Below are positions 8,356-17,483 of a stretch of DNA of 64,000 nucleotides, piece after piece. Both the position numbers and the translations under genes were made by a program. Origin of the DNA: Thermostichus sp047461615 (GTDB taxonomy: Bacteria; Cyanobacteriota; Cyanobacteriia; Thermostichales; Thermostichaceae); the NCBI RefSeq assembly GCF_047461615.1, contig NZ_JANSHI010000006.1:62001-126000 (forward strand), in the 5' to 3' direction. Position 1 is the stretch's first letter, and each line of letters opens with the position of its first letter. Under the pieces are notes generated by a model. The model was not told the origin of the DNA. It saw nothing but the letters and a program-made list of their open reading frames with translations, and made no database searches.

Positions 8356-9105
8356 ATGCCGTGGTCAGCTCAGCCAGAGCCGCCGGCAGGGATCCTTTAC
8401 GCCTATGCGTTTTTGCCAATGCCGGGGGCATCCCTGTGCCAATTCATCCAGCAAACCCCCGGCATCCAGCGGCCACTGCAGGTGTTCTCCCCGCCGGGGG
8501 GCCGCATTGCCGCCGCTATTGAGCCGCTACCCAACCCAGCGGCACTCCAAGCTTCGGACGAGGTACTCCTGCGTTCGGCTCTGCGCCATGACGAGGTGAT
8601 CTGCCGGCTGTTTGCCCAGACACCCCTTCTGCCTCTTCGCTTTGGCACATGTTTTCTCTCGGCCGAAAAGCTGGGAGCCCACTTGTTAACCCAGCAGGCG
8701 GAGTACGAACAGGCGCTAGCTGCTCTCGGGAAAAGAGCCGAGTATTGCCTCAAAGGCAGGGTTCACACCCCGCTTCCTGGGGATCCCCCGCCCGCCCCCA
8801 GTGGAACGGCCTACCTGCTAGCCCGCAAGCAGGCCTACCTGCAACAGCGCCAGGCCCAGGAGCAACAACAGCAGGAGCTAGCCGTGCTGCAGCAGCTCTG
8901 GCCCCCTAATTGGCCTGTGCAGAGGGGGGATCCCCAGTCAGGAGAAGTGCTACGGCTATACTTTTTACTCACTCCCGCCGAACGGGAAGTTGCCGCCCAG
9001 CTCACCCAAACCTGGCTGGCGGAGCATTCCCACTGGCAATTGGACTGGAGTCCTCCCTTGCCCCCTTATCACTTCGTGGATGTCCTGCGGGATCTTTCTA
9101 GGTAG
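8356..9105 (+). CDS. GvpL/GvpF-family protein (stand-alone)
   Basis: 249 aa. Matches the gas-vesicle GvpF/L fold: ILYAYAFLPM at the N-terminus, TPLLPLRFGTCFLSAEKL, KRAEYCLKGRV, a Gln-rich helical segment (YLLARKQAYLQQRQAQEQQQQEL) and C-terminal LDWSPPLPPYHFVD. In gas-vesicle operons these are minor assembly proteins, but no gvpA/C/N/K neighbour is present. The next gene is thiO, 60 bp downstream. Function in isolation is unknown. Confidence 0.8.
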   Translation: MPWSAQPEPPAGILYAYAFLPMPGASLCQFIQQTPGIQRPLQVFSPPGGRIAAAIEPLPNPAALQASDEVLLRSALRHDEVICRLFAQTPLLPLRFGTCFLSAEKLGAHLLTQQAEYEQALAALGKRAEYCLKGRVHTPLPGDPPPAPSGTAYLLARKQAYLQQRQAQEQQQQELAVLQQLWPPNWPVQRGDPQSGEVLRLYFLLTPAEREVAAQLTQTWLAEHSHWQLDWSPPLPPYHFVDVLRDLSR

Positions 9106-9165
9106 GCCCAGGCTGCTGGCCTGCTGCGGAGTCCTACCTGCAGCTTCTGACTCCACTGACCGCCA

Positions 9166-10356
9166 ATGACCCTTCCCAGCGGCTCTCCTCAGACCAAGCC
9201 CTCGACCACCCCTCGGACGGCCCAGCCGGATCCCGTCCTCATCCTCGGGGCCGGCCTCATGGGGCGCCTGTTGGCTGCCAGTCTGCTTGAAGACGGCCAT
9301 CGGGTGCACCTGGTGGAAGCAGCCCCGGCCACCGCCCCAGAAAGCAGCGCCGCCCATTTTGCCGCGGCCATGCTCGCTCCTTTGGCTGAGTCGGTCATCA
9401 CCGAAGCCAGCGTGGTGGCCCAGGGGTACTACGCCCTCTCCCGCTGGCCCGCGCTGCTAGCCAGCCTGCCAGAGCCCGTTTTCTTTCAGCAGGAGGGCAC
9501 CTTGATCCTCTGGCACCGTCAAGATGCCGGGGAAGCCAAGCGCTTCTCCAACTTGCTGGCCGCGGTGAGAGAACGCCTCCCCCATCTCCCCCGCCCCCAG
9601 CCGCTTGATGCCCAGGCCCTGGCTGAACTGGAGCCCTCGCTGGCCGGCCGATTTAGCCAGGGTCTCTATCTTCCCCAGGAGGGTCAACTAGACAATCGCC
9701 AACTGCTGTCGGCTACGCTGGCCAAGCTGCGGCAGCACGGGGTGGAGGTGGAGTGGGGATCCTCTTGGGATCTCGAGCGGGCGCGGGCCTGGCAGCAGCA
9801 AACCGGCGGCTGGGTTTTGGACTGCCGTGGTCTGGGAGCCCAAAAAGAATGGGGCGGGCAGAAACCGCTGCGGGGAGTGCGGGGGGAGGTGGTGCGTTTG
9901 TACGCTCCAGAAGTTTCGCTGCGGCGCCCAACGCGGCTATTACACCCTCGCTATCCCATCTACATTGCTCCTAAGCCAGGGCACCTATTCGTGGTGGGAG
10001 CCACTGAAATTGAATCCGAGGATCGCTCGCCCGTGAGCGTCCGCTCGGCTTTAGAGTTGCTCAGCGCCGCCTACACGGTTCACCCTGCCTTTGCCGAAGC
10101 GCGTATCCTAGAATTAGGCAGCCAATGCCGTCCCACCCTAGCAGACAACTTGCCGGCAGTGGTGGAGCCATCTCCACGCCTGTTGCAGATCAACGGCCTC
10201 TATCGCCACGGTTTTCTCATTGCTCCGGCCCTTCACGACGCCGTCCTGGAGTACCTTCACCACGGCAGTTGCCGCCTAGCCCAGCAGTTGGGGATCCCCT
10301 TTCAAGTGCAGGCTGCCTCGTTTCCCCAGGAGTCTCTGTCGCCATGCGGGTCTTGA
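9166..10356 (+). CDS. thiO: glycine oxidase ThiO
   Basis: 396 aa FAD-dependent oxidase. The dinucleotide-binding motif VLILGAGLMGRLLAASLLEDG is near residue 23. Other landmarks are FFQQEGTLILW, LYLPQEGQLDNRQLLSATL, VVGATEIES and the C-terminal INGLYRHGFLIAPAL. It oxidises glycine to the imine used for the thiazole ring of thiamin. Overlaps thiS by 13 bp, giving the operon thiO-thiS-thiG. In many cyanobacteria ThiO and ThiG are fused; here they are separate. About 20 extra N-terminal residues are Thr/Pro-rich. Confidence 0.93.
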   Translation: MTLPSGSPQTKPSTTPRTAQPDPVLILGAGLMGRLLAASLLEDGHRVHLVEAAPATAPESSAAHFAAAMLAPLAESVITEASVVAQGYYALSRWPALLASLPEPVFFQQEGTLILWHRQDAGEAKRFSNLLAAVRERLPHLPRPQPLDAQALAELEPSLAGRFSQGLYLPQEGQLDNRQLLSATLAKLRQHGVEVEWGSSWDLERARAWQQQTGGWVLDCRGLGAQKEWGGQKPLRGVRGEVVRLYAPEVSLRRPTRLLHPRYPIYIAPKPGHLFVVGATEIESEDRSPVSVRSALELLSAAYTVHPAFAEARILELGSQCRPTLADNLPAVVEPSPRLLQINGLYRHGFLIAPALHDAVLEYLHHGSCRLAQQLGIPFQVQAASFPQESLSPCGS

Positions 10357-10541
10357 TCAACCAGAAGCCTTACGATTTGCCGGAGGGCGCAACTTTGGCC
10401 GAGGCCATCGCCCAGGTGGAGGTCTGTGGACCCTTTGCAGTGGCGGTTAACCTGGAGTTTGTGCCGCGCGCCCGCTACGAGCAAACCCGTCTGCAAGAGG
10501 GCGACCAGGTCGAGATCCTTGTGCCGGCTGCCGGGGGCTAG
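10344..10541 (+). CDS. thiS: sulfur carrier protein ThiS
   Basis: 65 aa ubiquitin-like protein starting MRVLINQKPYDLPEG and ending AAGG, the C-terminal Gly-Gly that is adenylated and thiocarboxylated. It donates sulfur to ThiG. The ATG at 10344 is inside the end of thiO; a frame open further upstream lies over thiO and is not the start. Confidence 0.95.
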   Translation: MRVLINQKPYDLPEGATLAEAIAQVEVCGPFAVAVNLEFVPRARYEQTRLQEGDQVEILVPAAGG

Positions 10542-10582
10542 GGCATAGGCGCCTTCCTCTTTGTCCTAACTCTGTCCCAGCG

Positions 10583-11410
10583 ATGTCCACTCTTCTTCAG
10601 CTTTCCCCTTCAATCCAGGCCGATGAGGATCCCTTGGTGCTCTACGGCCAGGCTCTGCCCAGCCGGCTAATGCTGGGGACAGCCCGCTACCCTTCGCCGG
10701 CTATTTTGGAACAGGCGGTGGCGCGGGCGCAGCCCTGCCTGTTGACGGTTTCCCTACGGCGCCAGGGTGCCCTAGGGCCAGAGGCCTCTCAGGGGTTTTG
10801 GGCCCTGCTGCAGAAGCTGGGGATCCCACTTTTGCCCAACACCGCCGGCTGCCACAGCGTGCAAGAGGTGATAACGACGGCGGAGATGGCCCGAGAGGTG
10901 TTCGGCACCGACTGGATCAAGCTGGAGCTGATTGGCGATGACTACACCCTGCAGCCGGATCCGGTGCAACTGCCCGTTGCCGCTGCCGAGCTGGTTCGGC
11001 GGGGGTTCAAGGTCTTGCCGTATAGCACCGACGACCTAGTGCTCTGCCAGCGGCTCTTGGATGCCGGTTGTGAGGTGGTCATGCCCTGGGCCGCTCCCAT
11101 CGGCACGGGCAAAGGCCCCCTCAACCCCTACAACCTGCGCCTGCTGCGGGAGCGGATCGAGGCGCCGCTAATTGTGGATGCCGGCCTAGGCTTGCCCTCC
11201 CACGCTTGCCAGGTCATGGAGTGGGGCTTCGATGGGGTCCTGCTCAATACAGCAGTGGCCCTAGCCCGGGATCCGGTGGCGATGGCCGAGGCTTTCGCGG
11301 CAGCGGTGCGTGCAGGCCGCCAAGCCTACCTAGCGGGGGCAATGGCTCCGCAGGAAACACCCCAGCCCAGCACGCCTGTTCTGGGCACCCCCTTCTGGCA
11401 CCAGGGTTAA
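10583..11410 (+). CDS. thiG: thiazole synthase ThiG
   Basis: 275 aa TIM-barrel. LMLGTARYPSP, TAGCHSVQEVITTAEMAREV and DWIKLELIGD are present, with the Schiff-base lysine at about residue 113. PIGTGKGPLNP and the C-terminal DAGLGLPSHACQVMEWG are also intact. It condenses DXP, dehydroglycine and ThiS thiocarboxylate into the thiazole phosphate. Third gene of the thi operon, 41 bp after thiS. I saw no TPP-riboswitch motif upstream of thiO. Confidence 0.95.
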   Translation: MSTLLQLSPSIQADEDPLVLYGQALPSRLMLGTARYPSPAILEQAVARAQPCLLTVSLRRQGALGPEASQGFWALLQKLGIPLLPNTAGCHSVQEVITTAEMAREVFGTDWIKLELIGDDYTLQPDPVQLPVAAAELVRRGFKVLPYSTDDLVLCQRLLDAGCEVVMPWAAPIGTGKGPLNPYNLRLLRERIEAPLIVDAGLGLPSHACQVMEWGFDGVLLNTAVALARDPVAMAEAFAAAVRAGRQAYLAGAMAPQETPQPSTPVLGTPFWHQG

Positions 11411-11413
11411 CTG

Positions 11414-12046
11414 TCAAGCGACAGGCTTTTGCGCCTGGATGACCTGCAGGGCTCCTCCAGCGTGCAGGGTTTGCCGGACGGACTGCCAGCCCTGGTGCTG
11501 CAGGTACTGGGGCAAGTCCAGCTTGAGGAAGTGCCAGGCAGTCTCGGTCTCAAACAGGGCTAGAAACAGGGCCAGTCCGGGCCAAAGTAGGGGCTGGTGG
11601 GGCGCGTGCAAATCGAGAAGTAAAAGCCTTCCCCCTGGCTTGAGCACCCGCCAGACTTCGCGCAGCGCTTGTTCGAGGTCGGGGAAGGTCAACTCGTGCA
11701 GGGCCAAGCTGGTGTGTACCCAGTCAAAGCTGCTGGCGGGAAAGGGCAGATCCTGGGCAAAGGCTTCCACAAATTCAACGTTGGGTAGGCGCTGGCGGGC
11801 TGCTGCTAGGGCTTTGGGTGAGGCATCCACGCCGACCACGTTTTGACATAGCTCGGCCAGAAGCGGTGTCACTTCCGCCGGCCCACAGCAGAGATCCAAC
11901 ACCCGATCCTGAGGTTGGATGGGGATCCCTTGCAGGGGCAAGCGCCGCAGCCGAGCATATCCCCCCACTGCCAGGGCCGCCGCGCGGCTAATGCTGCGGT
12001 AAAGCCAGGGAAAGCGGTAGCTCCAGTCGCGGAGGAAGGTGGCCAT
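11414..12046 (-). CDS. class I SAM-dependent methyltransferase
   Basis: 210 aa starting MATFLRDWSYRFPWLYRSIS. Motif I VLDLCCGPAEVTPLL, the acidic VVGVDAS, and post-I WVHTSLALHELTF then VLKPGGRLLLLDLH show a UbiE/Methyltransf_11-type enzyme. The C-terminal part has a hydrophobic segment (LALFLALFETETAWHFL), suggesting a lipid or quinone substrate, which is inference. The ATG at 12046 has AGGAGAAG upstream and is preferred to the longer frame. It ends 3 bp after thiG, convergent. Confidence 0.8.
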   Translation of the reverse strand: MATFLRDWSYRFPWLYRSISRAAALAVGGYARLRRLPLQGIPIQPQDRVLDLCCGPAEVTPLLAELCQNVVGVDASPKALAAARQRLPNVEFVEAFAQDLPFPASSFDWVHTSLALHELTFPDLEQALREVWRVLKPGGRLLLLDLHAPHQPLLWPGLALFLALFETETAWHFLKLDLPQYLQHQGWQSVRQTLHAGGALQVIQAQKPVA

Positions 12047-12130
12047 AGAGGCTTCTCCTACCCCACTAGCGGGATCTCCCAGCGTCACTTGCCGCCAAGC
12101 TGAGGGGAGTTGCTCCTTGCTCTGGACAGA

Positions 12131-12850
12131 CTAGAGGTCAAGATCCCACAGCGGGAAGAATCCCACCAGCAGCTCCACAATCAGCAAAGCCGGCAACAGG
12201 TTGGCCACCCGCAGGCGCGCTAGGCCAAGCAGGTTAATGCCAATACCTAGGATGAGGATCCCACCGGTGGCCTCCAAGGCCGCAAGCAGGTCTGGACGCA
12301 GCAGGGGCTGCAGTTGTCGCGCCAGCAGGGCCACTCCTCCCTGAACCAGGAGCACCGGCAGGGCGGAAAACAGCGTACCCCAGCCAAGGCTGGCGGTAAA
12401 AGCCAGGGTGGCTATGCCATCCAGGGCAGCTTTGACCAGGAGCAGCGAGGGATCCCCCAGGCCATCCTGGATGGATCCCAGCAGCGTCATGGGCCCAACC
12501 AAAAAGAGAATGCTGGGGGCCACGAAGGCGCAAGCAATGGGGCTAGGGCCTAGCCAGCGGCTTACCTGCTTTTCTAGGGCTTGTCCCAGCCGCTCAAAGG
12601 CAGCCTCGAGATCGCTCCATTCCCCCAGCCAAGCTCCCCCGATCAAGGCCAGCAAGACCGTGACTGCCTGGGCGGCGCTGCTGAGGGTAAGGGCCATTTG
12701 CATCCCCAGAACCAACACCAGCAAGCCCATAGCTTGGAGCAGGGTTTGGCTGATGCGCTCCGGCAAACGACGGCCTACTGCCCAGCCAAAGCCGCTGCCC
12801 AAGAGGATAGCGAGGGCATTGACGAGGGTGCCAGCGCCAGGGGGAGCCAT
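12131..12850 (-). CDS. DUF554 family membrane protein
   Basis: 239 aa, about seven hydrophobic segments. Begins MAPPGAGTLVNALAILLGSGFG and continues with GMQMALTLSS, CAFVAPSILFLVGPMTLLGSIQDG and ALDGIATLAFTASLGWG, which match the DUF554 (YdfK-like) family; transport function is suspected but undefined. The frame is open to 12949, but the family start is this ATG. It lies upstream of the methyltransferase on the same strand with an 84 bp gap. Confidence 0.8.
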   Translation of the reverse strand: MAPPGAGTLVNALAILLGSGFGWAVGRRLPERISQTLLQAMGLLVLVLGMQMALTLSSAAQAVTVLLALIGGAWLGEWSDLEAAFERLGQALEKQVSRWLGPSPIACAFVAPSILFLVGPMTLLGSIQDGLGDPSLLLVKAALDGIATLAFTASLGWGTLFSALPVLLVQGGVALLARQLQPLLRPDLLAALEATGGILILGIGINLLGLARLRVANLLPALLIVELLVGFFPLWDLDL

Positions 12851-12999
12851 AAAACTTCTCGCCGGCCAGCCTGAATTATAAGTCTCCCTCAAAATCTTCT
12901 CCAAGCCGACAGGGAAGCACCTGGGCAGACTGGCCGTTTCTGCTGCCAATCCTGGCTATACTGGGGACATGCTCACAGAGGTGGGCTTTTACTCCACTC

Positions 13000-13524
13000 A
13001 TGGGTTTTTGGAAAGGCCTGTTTGGGTCAGCAGGGGCTGCCACCGCCAAAGCGTCAACGCAAACGGCTACACCTGCCCCTCGCCAGGAGACGGTGGCGGT
13101 GGGGGGGGAGACTATTGTCTTTAGCCTGGATCCCAACGTAGATGTGTACGAGCTGGAAGAGCTGTGCGATGCAGTAGGGTGGTCGCGTCGCCCCATCCAC
13201 AAAGTTAGGAAAGCTCTGCAGCACAGTTTTTTGGTGGTCTCGATGTGGCAGCAGCGGGGCAGCTACCGACGTCTCATTGGCTTTGCCCGCGCCACCTCGG
13301 ACCATGCCTTCAACGCCACCATTTGGGATGTAGTGGTCCATCCTGAGTTTCAGGGCCGAGGGCTGGGCAGGCGGCTGATGGAAAAGGTCATTCAGGAGCT
13401 GCGCGCCCAGGACATCAGCAACATCACCCTCTTTGCCGACCGGGAAGTGGTCAGCTTCTACGAGCGGCTTGGCTTTACGGCCGACCCCGAGGGGATCAAG
13501 GGCATGTTTTGGTACCCGCGCTAG
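13000..13524 (+). CDS. GNAT acetyltransferase, Ycf52/plastid-GNAT type
   Basis: 174 aa. After a 35-residue low-complexity N-terminus comes a GNAT domain: LIGFARATSDHAFNATIWDV, VHPEFQGRGLGRRLMEKV (acetyl-CoA P-loop), ISNITLFADREVVSFYERLGF and a terminal GMFWYPR. This pattern is typical of cyanobacterial and red-algal Ycf52 and plant plastid GNATs, some of which acetylate serotonin or lysines in vitro. Only 3 bp separate it from the downstream lipase, so they are likely co-transcribed. Confidence 0.85.
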   Translation: MGFWKGLFGSAGAATAKASTQTATPAPRQETVAVGGETIVFSLDPNVDVYELEELCDAVGWSRRPIHKVRKALQHSFLVVSMWQQRGSYRRLIGFARATSDHAFNATIWDVVVHPEFQGRGLGRRLMEKVIQELRAQDISNITLFADREVVSFYERLGFTADPEGIKGMFWYPR

Positions 13525-13527
13525 CCC

Positions 13528-14238
13528 ATGGCTCCCCTGCCCACAGTGATCTTGCCGGGTTATCTGGCGGGCGCCTCGGAGTACGAGCCTTTGCGCCGGG
13601 AGCTGGAGAAGCGTGGCTATCCAGCGCGAGTGGTACCGCTGCGGGTAGCCAGTTGGCTGCCCACCCTGGGAGGAAGGCCGGTCACGCCTATCTTGCGGGC
13701 TCTCCAGGCCACTGTCCGACGTACCCAGGCCGAGTTTGGAGCTGAGCAGGTGAACTTGGTGGCCCACTCCGCTGGCGGCTGGATTGCTCGCATCTACCTG
13801 GGATCGGTGCCCTACGGAGGTCAGGTCTGGCAGGGGCGGGATCACGTGGCCACCCTGATTAGCCTGGGATCCCCTCACACCAGCCGGGAGCGCTGGACAA
13901 GGCGCAACCTGGACTTTGTGAACACCCACTACCCAGGCGCCTTCTGGCCTCAGGTCAAGTACGTGTGCGTGGCTGGCAAGGCCATCCAAGGACGGCGCGT
14001 GGGCTGGGGATCCCTGTGGCGGCGGGAGCACTACCTCAGCTGGCTAGCCTACAACAGCTACCGGCTCACTGCCGGCCAGGGAGAACTCTGGGGAGATGGC
14101 ATCACCCCCATCGAGGCGGCCCACCTACCAGGAGCCATCAACCTCACCCTTCCCAATTGCTACCACTCGGGCCGCGGCGGACGATGCTGGTATGGTTCGC
14201 CGGAGGTAGTCGAGAGTTGGATTGCTTACTTGGCCTAG
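13528..14238 (+). CDS. alpha/beta-hydrolase, lipase/esterase-like
   Basis: 236 aa. VILPGYLAGASEYEPLRREL provides the oxyanion-region glycine turn; LVAHSAGGWIARIYLG is the nucleophile elbow (Ser in AHSAGG, ~residue 84). GDGITPIEAAHLPGA likely carries the acid, and NCYHSG the histidine. Similar cyanobacterial and plant proteins are PGAP1/lipase-like, substrate unknown. Its stop codon shares the CTAG at 14235-14238 with the stop of convergent thf1. Confidence 0.8.
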   Translation: MAPLPTVILPGYLAGASEYEPLRRELEKRGYPARVVPLRVASWLPTLGGRPVTPILRALQATVRRTQAEFGAEQVNLVAHSAGGWIARIYLGSVPYGGQVWQGRDHVATLISLGSPHTSRERWTRRNLDFVNTHYPGAFWPQVKYVCVAGKAIQGRRVGWGSLWRREHYLSWLAYNSYRLTAGQGELWGDGITPIEAAHLPGAINLTLPNCYHSGRGGRCWYGSPEVVESWIAYLA

Positions 14239-14954
14239 CTGCTGGATCTTGGGGGATCGGCGGTGGAGCCGCCGGGCAGGGAAGCCGCCGACTGGCGACG
14301 TTCCTGTTGACGCCGGGCCGCTTTTACCATCTCCTCGAGAGCAGCGCGCGCCTGCTTCAGGCGGTCCAAGCTGCTGCGGTAGAGCTCCAGGTCTTTTTTC
14401 ACCCTCTCTGGCGAGAAAGGCAGCTTCCTAATCACCTCCTCCAGAAAGCGGCGGCTGCGCTCTTCGGGATCCTTATAGAGGGAGGCAGCTACTGCCTCGT
14501 AGGCCGTGTAGAGGCCAACGGCCAAAACTCGGCTGTAGGCATAGGGAGGCTGGGTCATGCGCTGCAAGATGGCCTTTAGCCCCCCCACATCCTCCGCCTC
14601 TGGTTTGAGGCAGAGCAGGTTGTAGCGCTGCTGGGGATCCCCACTGCGCAGGAGCTCCAGCAGGTCACGGGCATTCCTGCGCACCACCTCCGGCTTGAGG
14701 TGGAGAGCCTTACAGAGGGCGTTGAAGATGACCTCGCGCTGCTCAGGAGAAGGGTAAGTCTCCATCAGCCCGTTGTAGAGGGTAACCAGCCCCAGGGCAA
14801 AAAAGGGATCGTAGACAAAGGCGCTGTTGACCGTGGCTAGGTGCAGCTCCACCAGCAACTCTTCCACCACCCGGCGATAGGCGGGGTGAATAGGGCGAGG
14901 GTAGGCGCTCAAAAAAGCCGCTTTGGTGGCCGAAAAGGTGCGGACAGGATTCAC
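14235..14954 (-). CDS. thf1: Thf1/Psb29, thylakoid formation protein
   Basis: About 239 aa. MNPVRTFSATKAAFL, RPIHPAYRRVVEELLVELHL, FALGLVTLYNGLME, and the coiled-coil C-terminus (VKKDLELYRSSLDRLKQARAAL) match the Thf1 family. It associates with FtsH and photosystem II and is needed for normal thylakoid development and PSII repair. The GTG at 14954 gives the usual family N-terminus; TTG at 14960 would add two residues. No clear ribosome-binding site. The C-terminal tail is Ser/Pro-rich. Confidence 0.92.
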   Translation of the reverse strand: MNPVRTFSATKAAFLSAYPRPIHPAYRRVVEELLVELHLATVNSAFVYDPFFALGLVTLYNGLMETYPSPEQREVIFNALCKALHLKPEVVRRNARDLLELLRSGDPQQRYNLLCLKPEAEDVGGLKAILQRMTQPPYAYSRVLAVGLYTAYEAVAASLYKDPEERSRRFLEEVIRKLPFSPERVKKDLELYRSSLDRLKQARAALEEMVKAARRQQERRQSAASLPGGSTADPPRSSS

Positions 14955-15058
14955 AGGCAAAGAAAGAGAGCGGGAGGCGAACTTATAATATTCTCCCTCG
15001 GAGCGACCCCGCGGGCAAGCCAGGCTCTAGGGTTCAGTGGGGTGGGAGGGTTAGCGAT

Positions 15059-16174
15059 ATGGCAGCTACAGAGGGAACCATTGTCGTCAAAATCGGCACC
15101 TCCAGCTTGACGGATCCGCAGACGGGCTCCCTGCGCCTTTCCGTGTTGGGGCCCCTAGTGGAGGTGCTGACGCGGCTGCGCAACCAGGGCTATGCGGTAA
15201 TCCTGGTCTCCTCCGGGGCGGTGGGGATAGGCTGTGCCCGCCTGGGCTTGCGCCAACGGCCGACGGCAATTGCGGAAAAGCAGGCGGTGGCGGCGGTGGG
15301 TCAGGGACGGCTGATTCGCCTCTACGACGATCTCTTCTCTGCTCTCAACCAACCCATTGCCCAGGTGCTGCTCACCCGAGGCGACTTCGTGGAGCGCAGC
15401 CGCTACGTCAATGCCAATCGCACCTTCACCCAACTGCTGCAGATGGGGGTTATCCCCATCGTCAACGAAAACGACACGGTGGCGGTGGAGGAGCTGAAGT
15501 TTGGCGACAACGACTCCCTCTCTGCCCTGGTGGCGAGCATGGTGCAGGCCAAGTGGCTGATCCTCCTCACCGACGTGGACAGGCTCTACTCCGCTGATCC
15601 CCACCGCGATCCCTCCGCCGAGCCCATCGAGCGGGTGGAGCACGGCATGCCTTTGCGGGTGAAGGCGGAAGCCCACGGCAACAGTGGCTGGGGCACCGGC
15701 GGCATGGCAACCAAGCTCGCTGCGGCTCAAATCGCCACCGCTGCCGGCGTGACGGTCGTGATCACCAACGGCAAACGGCCCGACCAGATCCCAGCCATCT
15801 TAGCCGGCGAGCCCATTGGCACCCGCTTTGAGCCCGCTCCTCAGCCGGTTAGCGCCCGCAAGCGGTGGATTGCCTACGGCCTTATCCCCGAGGGATCCCT
15901 GACCTTGGATGAAGGAGCCGTGCGGGCAATCTGTGAGCAGGGGCGCTCGCTGCTGCCAGCGGGGATTACCGACGTTTCTGGCGACTTTGAGGCGGGGGCT
16001 GCCGTGCGCCTGTGCGATCCCAGCGGGCGAGAGGTGGGGCGGGGCCTAGTCAACTACAGCGCCGAGGAACTGCGGCGGATCAAAGGCAAGAAAACTGCTG
16101 AAATCCCCTACATCTTGGGCTACGAGGGAGTCGATACCGCTGTCCATCGGGATAACCTGGTCCTGCTGGAGTGA
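15059..16174 (+). CDS. proB: glutamate 5-kinase
   Basis: 371 aa. Amino-acid-kinase domain: VVKIGTSSL, VILVSSGAVGIG, VNENDTVAVEELKFGDNDSL, GTGGMATKLAAAQIA. A C-terminal PUA domain follows (LLPAGITDVSGDFEAGAAVRL, ~residues 298-360). It catalyses the first step of proline synthesis and is normally feedback-inhibited by proline. Single gene, divergent from thf1 and convergent with arsJ (3 bp gap). Confidence 0.95.
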   Translation: MAATEGTIVVKIGTSSLTDPQTGSLRLSVLGPLVEVLTRLRNQGYAVILVSSGAVGIGCARLGLRQRPTAIAEKQAVAAVGQGRLIRLYDDLFSALNQPIAQVLLTRGDFVERSRYVNANRTFTQLLQMGVIPIVNENDTVAVEELKFGDNDSLSALVASMVQAKWLILLTDVDRLYSADPHRDPSAEPIERVEHGMPLRVKAEAHGNSGWGTGGMATKLAAAQIATAAGVTVVITNGKRPDQIPAILAGEPIGTRFEPAPQPVSARKRWIAYGLIPEGSLTLDEGAVRAICEQGRSLLPAGITDVSGDFEAGAAVRLCDPSGREVGRGLVNYSAEELRRIKGKKTAEIPYILGYEGVDTAVHRDNLVLLE

Positions 16175-16177
16175 CCC

Positions 16178-17464
16178 TCAGTCGCCGGGCTTGACCACCC
16201 ACTCCACAGGGGTTTTGGTGGGATCCGGCAATTTCAGCGAAAACAGCCCCGCCGCCAAGATCAAGAGGGTGGAAAACCAAAGACAGCCCTCCAATCCGTA
16301 GAACTGGAAGAGGATCCCAGAAGTTACCGTCCCCAACAGCCGCCCGCCGGAATTAGCCATGTAATAAAAGCCCACATTGAGGGCTACGTCGTCGTCTTCC
16401 GTGTAGGCCAGCACTAGATAAGAGTGCACCGCCGAGTTAAAGGCAAAGACAATCCCAAAGAGGATGAGGCCGCCAGTGACCACCCACTCCGGCGGGAGGT
16501 CGGCCATGAAGGCGGTGGCAATGATGGCTGGCACTGCGGTCAAGGTAAACGTCCAGATTTGGAGAGTGCGGGCCTTGGGCGCGCGGCCCGGGCGACCCCC
16601 TCCCAACAGCTGCGGCGCCAGAAACTGGATGATCCCATAGCCGATGACCCAGATGGCCATGTAGCTGCCCACCTGCATGAAGGTCCAGCCCAGGCTGTCG
16701 TAGAGAAACACGGGCAGGGCCACCACAAACCACACATCCCGCGACCCGAACAGGAAGAAGCGGGCTGCTGAGAGAAGGTTGATCTCGCGGCTTTTGGAAA
16801 ACAGGCGTTTGAAGGGGATCTTCGCCTTAACCTTGCCCATGTCTGCTGGCAGCAGCGCCCCCGAACAGAAGATCAACGCCAGCGCCCCCGCCTGCACGAA
16901 GTTGGCCATGCGGAAGCCCATGGGATCGCCGTAGATCTCGGTGAAGATCTGCAGCAGGGCCGCTCCCACAAAGAACCCCACCCCCTTGAGGGCGTTTTTG
17001 GATCCCGTCAGCATGGCCACCCAGCGGAAGAGGCGGGATTCAGCCTCCCTGGGCACCACCAGGCGGATGGCGCTCTTGGAGCTCATCTTGGTGAGATCTT
17101 TGGCGATCCCGGCTAGGGCTTGGGCCGTCATCACATAGGCCACCTGGCCCCAGACCGGCCACTGCAGGTTGATCACCCCCAGCATCACCAGGCCAAAGAT
17201 CTGAATGGCAATGCCGCCGTAGAGGGTCAGCCGCAGGCCAAAGAGGGATCCAATCCAGCCGCCCAGGAAGTTGGTGATCACCCCGAAGATCTCGTAGAAG
17301 AGGAACAGCATGGCAATCTGAATCGGGGTGAAGCCCAACTTGTGGAAGTGGAGCAGCACCAACATGCGGATGGCGCCGTCGGTGATGGTAAAACCCCAGT
17401 AGGCAGCGGTTACCAGGGCGTAGTTGCGCACAGCAGCCGCTTGGGCGCTTGAGGCAGCAGTCAT
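16178..17464 (-). CDS. arsJ: organoarsenical efflux MFS transporter ArsJ
   Basis: 428 aa MFS protein with about 11-12 hydrophobic segments. YWGFTITDGAIRMLVLLHFH, IFGVITNFLGGWIGS, IAKDLTKMSSKSAIR and GSKNALKGVGFFVGAALLQ match ArsJ. The gene 19 bp upstream is a GAPDH, the hallmark pairing: GAPDH makes 1-arseno-3-phosphoglycerate from arsenate and glyceraldehyde 3-phosphate, and ArsJ exports it, giving arsenate resistance. No arsR, arsC or arsB is nearby, so regulation is not visible. Confidence 0.88.
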   Translation of the reverse strand: MTAASSAQAAAVRNYALVTAAYWGFTITDGAIRMLVLLHFHKLGFTPIQIAMLFLFYEIFGVITNFLGGWIGSLFGLRLTLYGGIAIQIFGLVMLGVINLQWPVWGQVAYVMTAQALAGIAKDLTKMSSKSAIRLVVPREAESRLFRWVAMLTGSKNALKGVGFFVGAALLQIFTEIYGDPMGFRMANFVQAGALALIFCSGALLPADMGKVKAKIPFKRLFSKSREINLLSAARFFLFGSRDVWFVVALPVFLYDSLGWTFMQVGSYMAIWVIGYGIIQFLAPQLLGGGRPGRAPKARTLQIWTFTLTAVPAIIATAFMADLPPEWVVTGGLILFGIVFAFNSAVHSYLVLAYTEDDDVALNVGFYYMANSGGRLLGTVTSGILFQFYGLEGCLWFSTLLILAAGLFSLKLPDPTKTPVEWVVKPGD

Positions 17465-17483
17465 GGGCAGGTCTCCAAAGGAC

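Noticed and set aside
9106..9165. TPP riboswitch ahead of thiO-thiS-thiG
   Set aside because: Looked for CTGAGA and ACCTGA-type conserved blocks; not found in this 60 bp gap.
13054..14031. 325-codon antisense frame across the GNAT and lipase genes
   Set aside because: Spans two well-supported genes on the other strand and has no recognisable motif.
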